Shown: positions 1 through 6,651, counted from the first letter of the stretch. The stretch: DNA of 10,259 nucleotides from Candidatus Heimdallarchaeota archaeon LC_2 (GCA_001940725.1 MDVR01000126.1:1-10259); one strand, 5' to 3'. Notes: generated by a model not told the origin, from the sequence alone. Numbers and translations are program-made.

Positions 1-402
1 GCTTATCGCCGTAGGTGGAAGGATGCTAAGGGAACTAGAAAACATAAAACCTATTATTTGATAACAACATTGGATTGGGATGCAAGATCGATTTGGAGGT
101 TTTACAGACTTCGCTGGTCACTGGAAAATACTTTCAAGGCACTTCCAGTATTGGATCGTACACCAGGAATGGATGCTGATCTAATTCGTGGTTTTTTAGC
201 ATTGAATTTGCATGTGATCGCACCAATTAGCTATCAGAGTAGATCTTCAAGTCGTACGATAGCTAAATTGTTGGATTTACCCATGTTGGTTAAAGGAAAA
301 AAAGTTGTTTGGCAAAACATTCCTACCCGCTTTGCCAGACGTTTGCTATTGATCGGTTATTACCGCTCAATGGAGTTCCAGAAGATCGAATTAGAGATCT
401 AG
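1..402 (+). CDS. DDE transposase, C-terminal part (cut by window start)
   Basis: The reading frame is open from the first base and ends at TAG 400-402, giving 133 visible residues; the true start is outside the window. Around residues 35-46 it shows FYRLRWSLENTFK, with Tyr35, Arg38 and Glu42 spaced as in the Y-x2-R-x3-E signature at the third catalytic acid of IS4-group (IS4/IS1634-like) transposases. The Lys of the usual YREK motif is not at the standard spacing (it is 4 rather than 7 residues after Glu), so the family is not certain. The remainder is hydrophobic helix and a basic tail, as expected after the catalytic Glu. It would cut and join the ends of an insertion sequence. The catalytic Asp residues would lie upstream, so I cannot tell whether the gene is intact. 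Confidence 0.75.
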   Translation, partial: AYRRRWKDAKGTRKHKTYYLITTLDWDARSIWRFYRLRWSLENTFKALPVLDRTPGMDADLIRGFLALNLHVIAPISYQSRSSSRTIAKLLDLPMLVKGKKVVWQNIPTRFARRLLLIGYYRSMEFQKIELEI

Positions 403-610
403 GATCAAAGTCCCACAACCTCACTCAACAACAAACCCACTGGAGGTTCCATCTCAGAAAAGGATTTGATTTACTGAATATTTAAACGATTAGCATACCT
501 GTGAATGTTTCTAGTATTACTATAATTATTTCATCGATTAATTAGTGATACATCAGTTTTCTGTCGATCGATGCACAAATATTATAAATAATTAATCTAT
601 AATATAGCAT
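403..610. other. Intergenic: right flank of transposase and promoter of next gene
   Basis: About 200 AT-rich bases follow the transposase stop. The right end of the insertion sequence should lie here, but its terminal inverted repeat cannot be defined without the left end. The last 35 bases hold the promoter of the SnoaL-like gene. No other gene is visible. Confidence 0.4.
581..590 (+). promoter_or_regulatory. TATA-like box of SnoaL-like gene
   Basis: The sequence attataaata is centred about 25 bases before the GTG start at 611. This is the spacing expected when archaeal transcription starts at or next to the start codon. No Shine-Dalgarno sequence is present, which fits a leaderless transcript. 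Confidence 0.5.
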
Positions 611-1138
611 GTGTCAAAACTGTCTAAGAATGGAAAATTAGCAGTATATTTTATAAATGAAGTATTTGCGAAGAGACAGTTTAATTTGCTTGATTCGATT
701 ATTCATCCAGATTATCATTTAGATATTGAAGGTGGTGTAACATCTCAGCAAACTCAGATTTATGAGGATGTTTCACCAATTATTATTGGAATTGAAGGTT
801 TAAAACACCGATTGACATCATATTTCAAATGGCTATCACAATTGAAATTTGATATTCTTGATGTTGTAAGTGAGCACGATAGTGTGATCATCCGTTATAT
901 ACAAGAATTTGTATTCGTTGGAAAATATCGAGGAGTAGAATCTAAAGCTCAAACAATCAGAATCAAAGGTTATCTTTTTGTCCGAATAATTGAAGATAAA
1001 ATAATCTCAATGGACTTTCTTGGTGATTATTTCAAATTTTTAACAGAAATCGGATTAGTAACAACTGGTGATCAAAATGAATTAAAAACTAAGGAATTTT
1101 TAAATGACTTGAGCGGTTTAAATTTTTTAAAATCATGA
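611..1138 (+). CDS. SnoaL-like (NTF2-fold) ester cyclase family protein
   Basis: This 175-residue protein looks like the SnoaL-like polyketide cyclase group of the NTF2-like fold. It opens with a helix-rich part (residues 6-30) followed by 'IIHPDYH', typical of the family. The strongest match is residues 100-140: a Phe-x-x-Gly-x-x-x-Gly turn, a 'RIKGYLFVRI' strand, an acidic turn before Ile-Ile, and Asp139 in the last strand, where SnoaL itself has its catalytic Asp. Family members bind small hydrophobic ligands in the cone-shaped pocket, and many have no known reaction, so the substrate cannot be told. The start is GTG at 611; the ATG two bases earlier is in another frame. It stands alone, convergent with the next gene. 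Confidence 0.7.
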   Translation: MSKLSKNGKLAVYFINEVFAKRQFNLLDSIIHPDYHLDIEGGVTSQQTQIYEDVSPIIIGIEGLKHRLTSYFKWLSQLKFDILDVVSEHDSVIIRYIQEFVFVGKYRGVESKAQTIRIKGYLFVRIIEDKIISMDFLGDYFKFLTEIGLVTTGDQNELKTKEFLNDLSGLNFLKS

Positions 1139-1163
1139 TCAATAATGAAAAGATATAGAATAT

Positions 1164-1180
1164 GAAAGAAAATTTCTTTC
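1164..1180. repeat. AT-rich palindrome between convergent genes
   Basis: gaaagaaaatttctttc is a perfect 8-bp inverted repeat around one base (or a 6-bp stem with a 5-base loop). It lies between the ends of the convergent SnoaL-like and lamin-tail genes. It could help end transcription or be chance in AT-rich DNA. Confidence 0.35.
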
Positions 1181-1226
1181 TGAAGTATTAATTCCTAAAC
1201 ATCCTAGTGATATTTTGAGTGAATAT

Positions 1227-3095
1227 TCATTTTTTTGTTGACTTAAAAGTTCGATATCGAAATGAAAATAAAATACTTGTGCTCAAAACTGTAATAATCG
1301 TTGTCAGAGAACCTGGTCCGGTAGCATCTTCTTTATCGGATGATGATTGACTGAATGTTGATTGAATAGAAGATGATTGAATTGAAGAGATACTGGTCGA
1401 TTTCACAATATAATCAAATTTAATAAATACATCAACATTATAATGGTCCGACCCTGTATCTGCAGGACCGGCATCTCCGGTTGTTGAGTTAATCAAATCA
1501 CCTATAAAATGTTGATTTGCAATAATAAAATCAATTCGTGATTCTAAAGTAGGATCTTGATGACCGAATGTGTAACCAGTCTTGCTCGGATTAAGCTCCC
1601 TAAACACATCGATGAAAGTATGTTGGGTGGAGGTAAATTGGCCATATTCCGCATTTTCAGGATCCAACATCATTGCTAATGGACCACTAGCTAAATCCCC
1701 TTCAGGTGCTAAGTCACCAATATCAAAAGGTGAAAAAGAATTCAAATCTCCTGCATAGATTATGGGGACGTCTCCGAGTCTATCCATATAATTGATAATC
1801 CCTTCTTGAGCTCTTTCTCGCTTCTCTTCATTATCCGCACCTCCACAACACTTTAAATGGCTACCAATCACGTAAATAGTCTCACCGTTAACATCAATCT
1901 CCCAAATCATAAAGTCGTGCGAAACGTCATATTTGGATCCATCATCCAATTGAACATCAGATAACTGTGTTGTACTTAAAATCGGAAATCGCGACATAAT
2001 AGCTTCTCCACTAGTTGAAAACCCTATATTTTGACCTGTATTGCCTACATATGGAGGTTCATTGGAAAAATAATCATTGAATTCTACTAAATGTTGATTT
2101 AATTGTTCATTATTACCATCATCCCAGTTTCCAGTTTCTATATATACTATAATATCTGGATTTTCTTGTTTAACAACATTAATCCAATCAGGATCACTTC
2201 CACTTCTTTCGATGTTGTATGTCATGAATTTAATAGGAGAAATATCTAACTGTACGTAATTTGAATTATCAACTATCACATTCAACAATGATACTCCCCA
2301 ATTTCCAGAATTATCCTGCGCCCTTGCTACGATTGAATGGTCTCCATCTAATGCAGTTAAAGTATTCCAGTTAAAGAATTTAGTTGTGGATTTTAATTCC
2401 TCATCTATGAAAATTTCGTATGAAGAAACTAGATCATTATCTGTGGCACTAACCAAAATTTGCACAATACCAAATACAGTAGATCCATTAACTATATTAT
2501 CAATCGAAACAGTTGGAGAAATGTCATCAGCTGGTACAACAATATGTGGACCCGTTCCTGGATTTCCTAAAGAATTGGATAATTCCCAATCACTAACTGA
2601 ATCTGTATCAACATTTGATATTCTCCTTATTGTTGAGTCAATGGCAAAAATATCCCACCCGGCAACTTCATTCTCCCAAGCAACCATATCTATCTCATTA
2701 TTTGAAGCATCTGATAGTTTGAGCCAGTCACCACTATTCCCTAAAGCAAGATCGGAACCTGTGATATCAGCAGAAATACTATATAGATTTTGGAAGGCTG
2801 TTCCATCTCGTGCTATGATAAAATATTCTCCTGAAGGTATAATCCCACTTAATCCGAAATTTCCTACATTATCACTTAAAGTCCAACTTTCTATTGAAAT
2901 TGGTAAACTTGATGGATTGAATAACTCAATCCACTCTTCTGTGGCATCATCATTAGGGGCATCATATAATACTTCTGTAATTATTACATGAACTGCAGGA
3001 TTAGCATTAATTAAACTTGGTAGATTGGCCCCAATAGTAAAGCAAAGAGTAAGAGAAAGAAAAATGGCTAATTTTCTTGATTTTGAGTATAACAC
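1227..3095 (-). CDS. Secreted, membrane-anchored lamin-tail + Ig-like + EEP hydrolase
   Basis: A 622-residue exported protein. Residues 1-34 form a signal peptide (basic N-region, hydrophobic 9-24). Residues 35-150 match the lamin-tail domain ('ITEVLYDAP', 'EEWIELFN', 'WTLSD'). Residues 192-278 look like a bacterial Ig-like domain ('DNSGNWG'). Residues 287-562 are an endonuclease/exonuclease/phosphatase domain with its full active-site set: Asn294, Glu320, His413, Asp450/Asn452, Asp522 and Asp550-His551. It should hydrolyse phosphodiester or phosphomonoester bonds outside the cell, for example in extracellular DNA or phospholipid headgroups; the substrate is unknown. Residues 565-592 are a Ser-rich stalk, followed by Gly-Pro-Gly, a hydrophobic stretch (598-610) and a basic end, an anchor resembling archaeal PGF-type sorting tails. 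The start is GTG; the signal peptide follows at once, which supports it. Confidence 0.85.
   Translation of the reverse strand: MLYSKSRKLAIFLSLTLCFTIGANLPSLINANPAVHVIITEVLYDAPNDDATEEWIELFNPSSLPISIESWTLSDNVGNFGLSGIIPSGEYFIIARDGTAFQNLYSISADITGSDLALGNSGDWLKLSDASNNEIDMVAWENEVAGWDIFAIDSTIRRISNVDTDSVSDWELSNSLGNPGTGPHIVVPADDISPTVSIDNIVNGSTVFGIVQILVSATDNDLVSSYEIFIDEELKSTTKFFNWNTLTALDGDHSIVARAQDNSGNWGVSLLNVIVDNSNYVQLDISPIKFMTYNIERSGSDPDWINVVKQENPDIIVYIETGNWDDGNNEQLNQHLVEFNDYFSNEPPYVGNTGQNIGFSTSGEAIMSRFPILSTTQLSDVQLDDGSKYDVSHDFMIWEIDVNGETIYVIGSHLKCCGGADNEEKRERAQEGIINYMDRLGDVPIIYAGDLNSFSPFDIGDLAPEGDLASGPLAMMLDPENAEYGQFTSTQHTFIDVFRELNPSKTGYTFGHQDPTLESRIDFIIANQHFIGDLINSTTGDAGPADTGSDHYNVDVFIKFDYIVKSTSISSIQSSSIQSTFSQSSSDKEDATGPGSLTTIITVLSTSILFSFRYRTFKSTKK
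1230..1236 (+). terminator. Oligo-T run, possible terminator of SnoaL-like gene
   Basis: Seven T in a row on the plus strand lie about 90 bases after the SnoaL-like stop and just inside the 3' end of the convergent gene. Archaeal RNA polymerase often stops at such oligo-T runs without a hairpin. The call rests only on the run and its position. Confidence 0.25.
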
Positions 3096-3381
3096 CTTAT
3101 TTGTTAACTTATTTGATTAACTGGAGTTAAAAAATATGTGAGAAAGGTTTTGTATGAATATTGAAATAAGAAGAAATATCGTGTAAGATCAATCATTTAA
3201 TTTATTTTAGCATTTTTAAATTGATTTTGGGTTATTTGCACTTAATGAAATTTAAATAAGCTATTATTAAATATTTAAGAATGATTTTTTTTTTTCTCAA
3301 ATTAGAGTAAAACAATAAAATTGTAAAAAATTAATATTATATGTAGATATAACATTTTATTTTAAACAAGTTAGTTTAATA
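3096..3381. other. AT-rich divergent intergenic region
   Basis: These 286 bases lie between the lamin-tail gene (minus strand) and the small ORF at 3382 (plus strand). They are very AT-rich and include an 11-T run at 3285-3295. Apart from promoter-like AT stretches near each end, I see no gene, repeat array or RNA. Confidence 0.5.
3126..3137 (-). promoter_or_regulatory. TATA-like box of the lamin-tail/EEP gene
   Basis: On the minus strand this reads catattttttaa, centred about 36 bases before the GTG start at 3095. That would give a leader of about 10 bases. No ribosome binding site is seen. The match to an archaeal TATA box is fair, and other AT-rich stretches nearby compete. Confidence 0.3.
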
Positions 3382-3591
3382 ATGTTGACGACAATAGTTA
3401 AGCTGAGGTTGGTCATATTGTCCGCTGAAAAAATTACAACTATTGAAACTATTGAAACTATTGAGAGCCCTGGTCCGCCAGAAGAACTTCTGAAACAAGC
3501 AGAATTTGAGAATGAAAATGAAGCTGACATCTTTGATGATGTTAACGAATTTTATCTCAGTATATTGTATCAGATGTGTGTAGCTGCATAG
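3382..3591 (+). CDS. Small acidic hypothetical protein (doubtful)
   Basis: A possible 69-residue protein from ATG 3382 to TAG 3589-3591. Its N-terminus is hydrophobic and basic, its middle holds a threefold Thr-Ile-Glu repeat coded by a 9-bp tandem repeat, and its C-terminal half is strongly acidic. The composition is more protein-like than the reverse-strand frame over the same bases. An AT-rich stretch at about 3355-3364 lies 22 bases before the ATG, and a weak hairpin with a T run follows the stop. I do not recognise the family. It may equally be non-coding or the remains of a longer gene; nothing in the neighbourhood suggests a role. Confidence 0.35.
   Translation: MLTTIVKLRLVILSAEKITTIETIETIESPGPPEELLKQAEFENENEADIFDDVNEFYLSILYQMCVAA
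3439..3465 (+). repeat. 9-bp tandem repeat, three units
   Basis: Three head-to-tail copies of actattgaa (the last ends in g) lie in phase with the small ORF, coding Thr-Ile-Glu three times. The lack of divergence points to recent slippage. Confidence 0.8.
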
Positions 3592-3617
3592 ATTTGCAGT
3601 GCAAAAATCCATTTTTC
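3591..3617 (+). terminator. Imperfect hairpin followed by T run
   Basis: tttgca-g-tgcaaa forms an inverted repeat directly after the stop of the small ORF and is followed by a run of five T. The one-base loop means the stem would open in part. Weak terminator candidate. Confidence 0.25.
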
Positions 3618-3777
3618 TAATGATCATTACGTAAGAGGCGCGAAATCCGAATTTTGAAAAAATTATCTAGACATTACCCTAGTTATTCTCCTGTTTCTCG
3701 CGTTATACATATGTTGAACTTAAAGAATAACAATTTTTCTAGATAAAATTTCACTATTCTTCAATCGATTCCAATTC

Positions 3778-3785
3778 ATTTATTA
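3778..3785 (+). promoter_or_regulatory. TATA-like box of core-binding-domain gene
   Basis: The sequence atttatta is centred about 28 bases before the ATG at 3810, the spacing for a leaderless archaeal transcript. No Shine-Dalgarno sequence is seen. Other AT-rich stretches nearby are possible. Confidence 0.3.
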
Positions 3786-3809
3786 CGCGAAAAAAAAATA
3801 TACTAATAG

Positions 3810-4583
3810 ATGTCTACAAAACAAATTGCCATACAAGATATGGTTGAACAAATCTCAATGGAAGAAATACCTGATAACATAAAAGATTTTTATAATAACA
3901 TAAGTCAATCAGTTCTAAAACAGATTAGAAAGAGTGGAATACGGAAACATTCATCAAATCATATTGATCAATGGGTAAGAATACGATTTCCTCTAAACGA
4001 AGATAAAACTCTTGTCAAAAAACATCAAATGGCTGCTACACATGTAAGTAAGTACTTACTCCGGCAGACAAATGACTACAAAATACCTCTTAACGAAGTC
4101 CAATCATTACTCAAATTAGACAGAAAATTACAAGAACAGCAAAAACGCGAAATTGACAAATTCAAAAAGTTAAAGGCTGAGGTAGAAGAAATACGTCTTA
4201 AAAAGCGTAAATTGAGAAAACCGAGATCAAAAGCTGTATTAAAAAAGGTGATTAATAAAAATCCAATTAATCACACAACTAAGAAGCATCAAACTCCAAA
4301 TAAAAAATTTAATGCTATTAATTATGATTTTATTTATAGTAACTGGATGGATCATGTAGAAATAAAATCAACCTCCAAGAGTTATTGGTACATTCATGAA
4401 TACATTGGAAGATATATTCTCAACTTTGCAATTAAAAGAAAAGAATCTACAATTAATCAAAAGATCGTTCAAGAGTTTTTAGGTGATTATGGTAAAGGTA
4501 AGGCAGCTAAAACAATGAATCATTATACCAGAGTAGCGAAATATTTCTTAGAATTTTGTCAATCATTAAATAATTCAAAATAG
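3810..4583 (+). CDS. Coiled-coil protein with recombinase core-binding-like domain
   Basis: A 257-residue basic protein. Residues 1-95 are helical with no recognised motif. Residues 97-135 form a strongly charged coiled coil, followed by a Lys-rich linker (131-165). Residues 173-255 resemble the N-terminal SAM-like core-binding domain of tyrosine recombinases: 'FIYSNWMDHVE', a 'SYWYIHEYIGRYI' helix, then 'VQEFLG' and a final 'TMNHYTRVAKYFLEFC' helix. In integrases this four-helix domain clamps DNA beside the catalytic domain. Here the protein stops right after it: no catalytic R...HxxR...Y half is present, and the sequence after the stop (4584-4786) holds no continuation. It could be a stand-alone DNA-binding protein or the stump of an integrase. 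The clean stop and the long, distinct N-terminal half favour the first. The assignment is from pattern only. Confidence 0.6.
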   Translation: MSTKQIAIQDMVEQISMEEIPDNIKDFYNNISQSVLKQIRKSGIRKHSSNHIDQWVRIRFPLNEDKTLVKKHQMAATHVSKYLLRQTNDYKIPLNEVQSLLKLDRKLQEQQKREIDKFKKLKAEVEEIRLKKRKLRKPRSKAVLKKVINKNPINHTTKKHQTPNKKFNAINYDFIYSNWMDHVEIKSTSKSYWYIHEYIGRYILNFAIKRKESTINQKIVQEFLGDYGKGKAAKTMNHYTRVAKYFLEFCQSLNNSK

Positions 4584-4636
4584 AAAGATACTGTAACCAA
4601 TTTGTTTTCTGATCTTAATAAAAACAATTAATTTTC

Positions 4637-4685
4637 AATCTTATCCCACAAATACGCAAAGTATAATATTAAGAAGAATAACATG
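4637..4685 (+). promoter_or_regulatory. Promoter block of first zinc-ribbon gene
   Basis: This 49-bp block aligns without gaps to 5382-5430. The best-conserved part, caaagtataatattaag, contains the TATA-like gtataatatt at 4661-4670. With transcription starting about 25 bases later, the mRNA would carry a leader of nearly 100 nt. That differs from the leaderless genes around it. Confidence 0.55.
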
Positions 4686-4771
4686 TTTGTTAATATGTTC
4701 AAGACTTCCTATGTTAAGAATTTGATCAATTTAAATTTTAGAGTTTTTAACTACCTATCACAATCGATTTT

Positions 4772-4776
4772 GGAGG
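4772..4776 (+). promoter_or_regulatory. Shine-Dalgarno site (ggagg) of first zinc-ribbon gene
   Basis: ggagg lies 10 bases before the ATG at 4787 and fixes the start. The same site occurs before the paralog at 5529. Confidence 0.75.
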
Positions 4777-4786
4777 ATTATATCAT

Positions 4787-5263
4787 ATGAGGAGGGGAGG
4801 CGGCATTAGAGTAAGTGGACCCCGGGCAAGTTTCCGTAGTGGAGGATATAGGGGTCATAGAACTTCACATCGGCATCATCATAGATATGGCACCGGTCGA
4901 TATTATGGAAGGCACCGTGGATATGGTTACTATGGCCATGGCAGTGGAATGTTCATTCTTTTCATCATTCTTTTTATAACAGTACTAATACCCTTAACTT
5001 CAGTTTTTGGATCAACAACCATAGTAATTGTGTTCGTGGTAGCAATTTGGTTTTTAATTCGAAGAAATGAATCAAAGAAAAAAGATGTTCGAAACTATGC
5101 TGGAGGTTCACAAGTTGGATCTCAGGTCAATGTCAATAGTTCAGGCAAAACCCCACTTTCTCAACAATATTATCAACGACCAGAGGCAAAATTCTGTAAT
5201 GCTTGTGGGTCCGGCGTATTACAAAACAGTACATTTTGTACTGAATGTGGAACTAAAGTATAA
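4787..5263 (+). CDS. Two-helix membrane hairpin with RGH-rich N-terminus and C-terminal zinc ribbon
   Basis: A 158-residue paralog of the protein at 5529-6638. Residues 1-54 are rich in Arg, Gly, His and Tyr, with several RGG/YRGH-type turns. Two hydrophobic helices (about 55-75 and 79-91) follow almost without a loop. After a basic stop ('RRNESKKK') and a Gly/Ser/Gln-rich linker comes a zinc ribbon with Cys137, Cys140, Cys151 and Cys154. The positive-inside rule puts both ends in the cytoplasm. Compared with the paralog, it lacks about 211 residues lying between the two helices; the ends align closely, so the change is one in-frame gap. Its role is unknown. The basic N-terminus and the zinc ribbon could bind nucleic acid or a protein at the membrane. 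Confidence 0.8.
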   Translation: MRRGGGIRVSGPRASFRSGGYRGHRTSHRHHHRYGTGRYYGRHRGYGYYGHGSGMFILFIILFITVLIPLTSVFGSTTIVIVFVVAIWFLIRRNESKKKDVRNYAGGSQVGSQVNVNSSGKTPLSQQYYQRPEAKFCNACGSGVLQNSTFCTECGTKV

Positions 5264-5333
5264 TTAAAATTAATTAATATTTTATATAACAAAAAAGTGA
5301 ATCTAATTCTATAGAGATACAATAGACAAAAAA

Positions 5334-5411
5334 ATGACAATTAAAAATAACACAATGAATGCTTTTGAATCTGTAATTGATAATCTTATCAACCAAACAT
5401 ACAAAGTATAA
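5334..5411 (+). pseudogene. Truncated 5' remnant of a DinB-family gene
   Basis: The frame from ATG 5334 reads 25 codons to TAA 5409-5411. Its first 18 residues, MTIKNNTMNAFESVIDNL, match the start of the intact DinB protein (MNTFEHVIDNL at residues 15-25). They sit at the matching place after the upstream zinc-ribbon stop. From about 5387 the sequence is instead the promoter block of the next gene, so the rest of DinB is absent. It is best read as the junction left by a tandem duplication. It is probably not functional. Confidence 0.8.
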
Positions 5412-5430
5412 TATTAAGGAAAATAACATG
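5382..5430 (+). promoter_or_regulatory. Promoter block of second zinc-ribbon gene
   Basis: Gap-free counterpart of 4637-4685, with the TATA-like gtataatatt at 5406-5415 and a distance to the start codon that differs by only 3 bases (99 against 102). The leader that follows (5431-5528) is a diverged version of the first leader. Confidence 0.55.
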
Positions 5431-5513
5431 ATTGTTGTGATGTACATATCTTCGAATATTGAGAATATTTGCAATCTAACTCTATTGTTTTATAATTCAA
5501 TTAAAAATAATTT

Positions 5514-5519
5514 GGAGGA
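5514..5519 (+). promoter_or_regulatory. Shine-Dalgarno site (ggagga) of second zinc-ribbon gene
   Basis: ggagga lies 9 bases before the ATG at 5529 and decides the start. Confidence 0.75.
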
Positions 5520-5528
5520 ATATAATAG

Positions 5529-6638
5529 ATGAGAAGAGGAGGAGGATCTCGAGGTGGTGGAGGCGGAGGTGGTTTCCGCAGTGGTGGATATAGAGGTCAT
5601 AGGACTTCACATCGGCATCATCACAGATATGGTCGAGGTCGTTATTATGGTAGACATTATGGATATGGCTACTACGGCCGGGGTGGCGGTGGCTTCATTA
5701 TCATTTTCATCGTTCTTTTCATTCTTTTAATAGCTGTATTATTAGCCGTGGCCGCATTTTTTGGAACAACAAACATAGTTAATGTAAATTTGGGTCAAGG
5801 GGAAACTAGATTATTCCATCCAAATACTTTCACGAAGGGTACTATAGAAGTTACAGATTCCTTAGGCGTAATTCAAACCCATTTCTTTGATTCCAAACCT
5901 CCACTTAAAGCAACTACAGTTGATCGTCCTCCTGAAGGTGTTTCGGATTTTTTTATAGCTGCTAATAATTTTGAGTTTTGGAGCTTTTATTTAATAAGGG
6001 GATCACAAGTTGATGTAAATTGGTCTGCAACCCAAGAGGTAGAATTTCATATTGTGGCAGGAAAATCAAATTTTGATAAGTGGAAAGATGGTGAGTTCAC
6101 TGAAATATTCTTCACAGCTGGAGCATCATCAAGCAAAACAATCACAGTTGATAAAGATAATGAATATTTCTTTATTTTCTTCAATTCAAATAATGTTGAT
6201 ACTTTAACTGTCGATATCACGTTCAATATACGTGCGAAAGTTTTTGATATTTCAAACTCATTATCAATGGAAACGGGAAGCTTCAGCAAGTCTTTAGGCA
6301 GTCAAGATTATATTGTAGTGTTTAATCCCACAAACGATGATGTCAGCTTCGAATATAAAGAGAATTCAAAAATCGGTACAGGTACCGTTTTTCTTATAAT
6401 GATAGGTATAGGCGTTTTGATTTGGTTAGCAATTCGAAGAAATAAATCAAAGAAAAAATCGAAACAAAACTATGCTGGAGGATCACCAGCTGGATCTCAA
6501 GTGAATGTCTATAGTTCAGATAAAGTACAAAGTGCTCAACAATATTATCAGCGACCAGAACCAAAATATTGTAACGCCTGTGGGTCTGGTATATTACCTA
6601 ACAGTACATTTTGCACTGAATGTGGAACTAAAGTTTAA
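5529..6638 (+). CDS. Membrane protein with RGG/His-rich N-terminus, extracellular beta domain and C-terminal zinc ribbon
   Basis: A 369-residue protein. Residues 1-54 are a Gly/Arg/His/Tyr-rich basic tail with RGG repeats. Residues 56-78 form the first membrane helix. Residues 80-282 are a beta-rich domain without cysteines, predicted outside the cell. Its part at about 157-235 ('DVNWSAT', 'VEFHIVAG', 'DNEYFFIFFNSNN') has the look of a GOLD-like or PPC-like beta-sandwich. Residues 284-302 are the second helix, followed by a basic stop. A Gly/Ser/Gln linker leads to a zinc ribbon (Cys348, Cys351, Cys362, Cys365). Both ends should be cytoplasmic. This could be a sensor or adaptor linking an outside ligand to a cytoplasmic zinc ribbon, but that is inference. 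It is the longer member of a tandem pair, and a DinB-family gene follows at 95 bases. Confidence 0.8.
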   Translation: MRRGGGSRGGGGGGGFRSGGYRGHRTSHRHHHRYGRGRYYGRHYGYGYYGRGGGGFIIIFIVLFILLIAVLLAVAAFFGTTNIVNVNLGQGETRLFHPNTFTKGTIEVTDSLGVIQTHFFDSKPPLKATTVDRPPEGVSDFFIAANNFEFWSFYLIRGSQVDVNWSATQEVEFHIVAGKSNFDKWKDGEFTEIFFTAGASSSKTITVDKDNEYFFIFFNSNNVDTLTVDITFNIRAKVFDISNSLSMETGSFSKSLGSQDYIVVFNPTNDDVSFEYKENSKIGTGTVFLIMIGIGVLIWLAIRRNKSKKKSKQNYAGGSPAGSQVNVYSSDKVQSAQQYYQRPEPKYCNACGSGILPNSTFCTECGTKV

Positions 6639-6651
6639 CCAAATCAAATCG

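Larger units (their letters stand above)
4637..5386 (+). repeat. Left copy of a tandem duplication (promoter + zinc-ribbon gene + dinB 5' end)
   Basis: This segment and 5382-6806 run parallel: the same 49-bp promoter block, the same leader, paralogous zinc-ribbon genes, similar spacers and the first codons of a DinB gene. The left copy is shorter by about 675 bases, mostly from one in-frame gap in the zinc-ribbon gene. It ends inside DinB coding sequence at the junction with the right copy. Confidence 0.8.

Noticed and set aside
2386..2991. 201-codon open frame on the plus strand
   Set aside because: It lies wholly antisense to the lamin-tail/Ig-like part of the minus-strand gene, has no family features, and the minus-strand protein has clear domains.
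3285..3295. 11-T run as a terminator
   Set aside because: No plus-strand gene ends upstream of it within a reasonable distance, so it is probably just AT-rich promoter-region DNA.
3376..3627. 83-codon minus-strand frame over the small ORF
   Set aside because: Its composition (Phe/Asn/Ser/Cys-rich repeats) is the antisense of the Thr-Ile-Glu repeat, and no promoter or family feature supports it.
5067..5267. 66-codon plus-strand frame over the end of the first zinc-ribbon gene
   Set aside because: It is out of frame with a convincing zinc ribbon and has no homology; an overlap artefact.
5274..5474. 66-codon hydrophobic minus-strand frame
   Set aside because: It is antisense to the DinB remnant and promoter block, which explain the sequence; hydrophobicity is typical of AT-rich antisense frames.
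6047..6289. 80-codon minus-strand frame
   Set aside because: Antisense to the extracellular domain of the long zinc-ribbon protein, with no supporting features.
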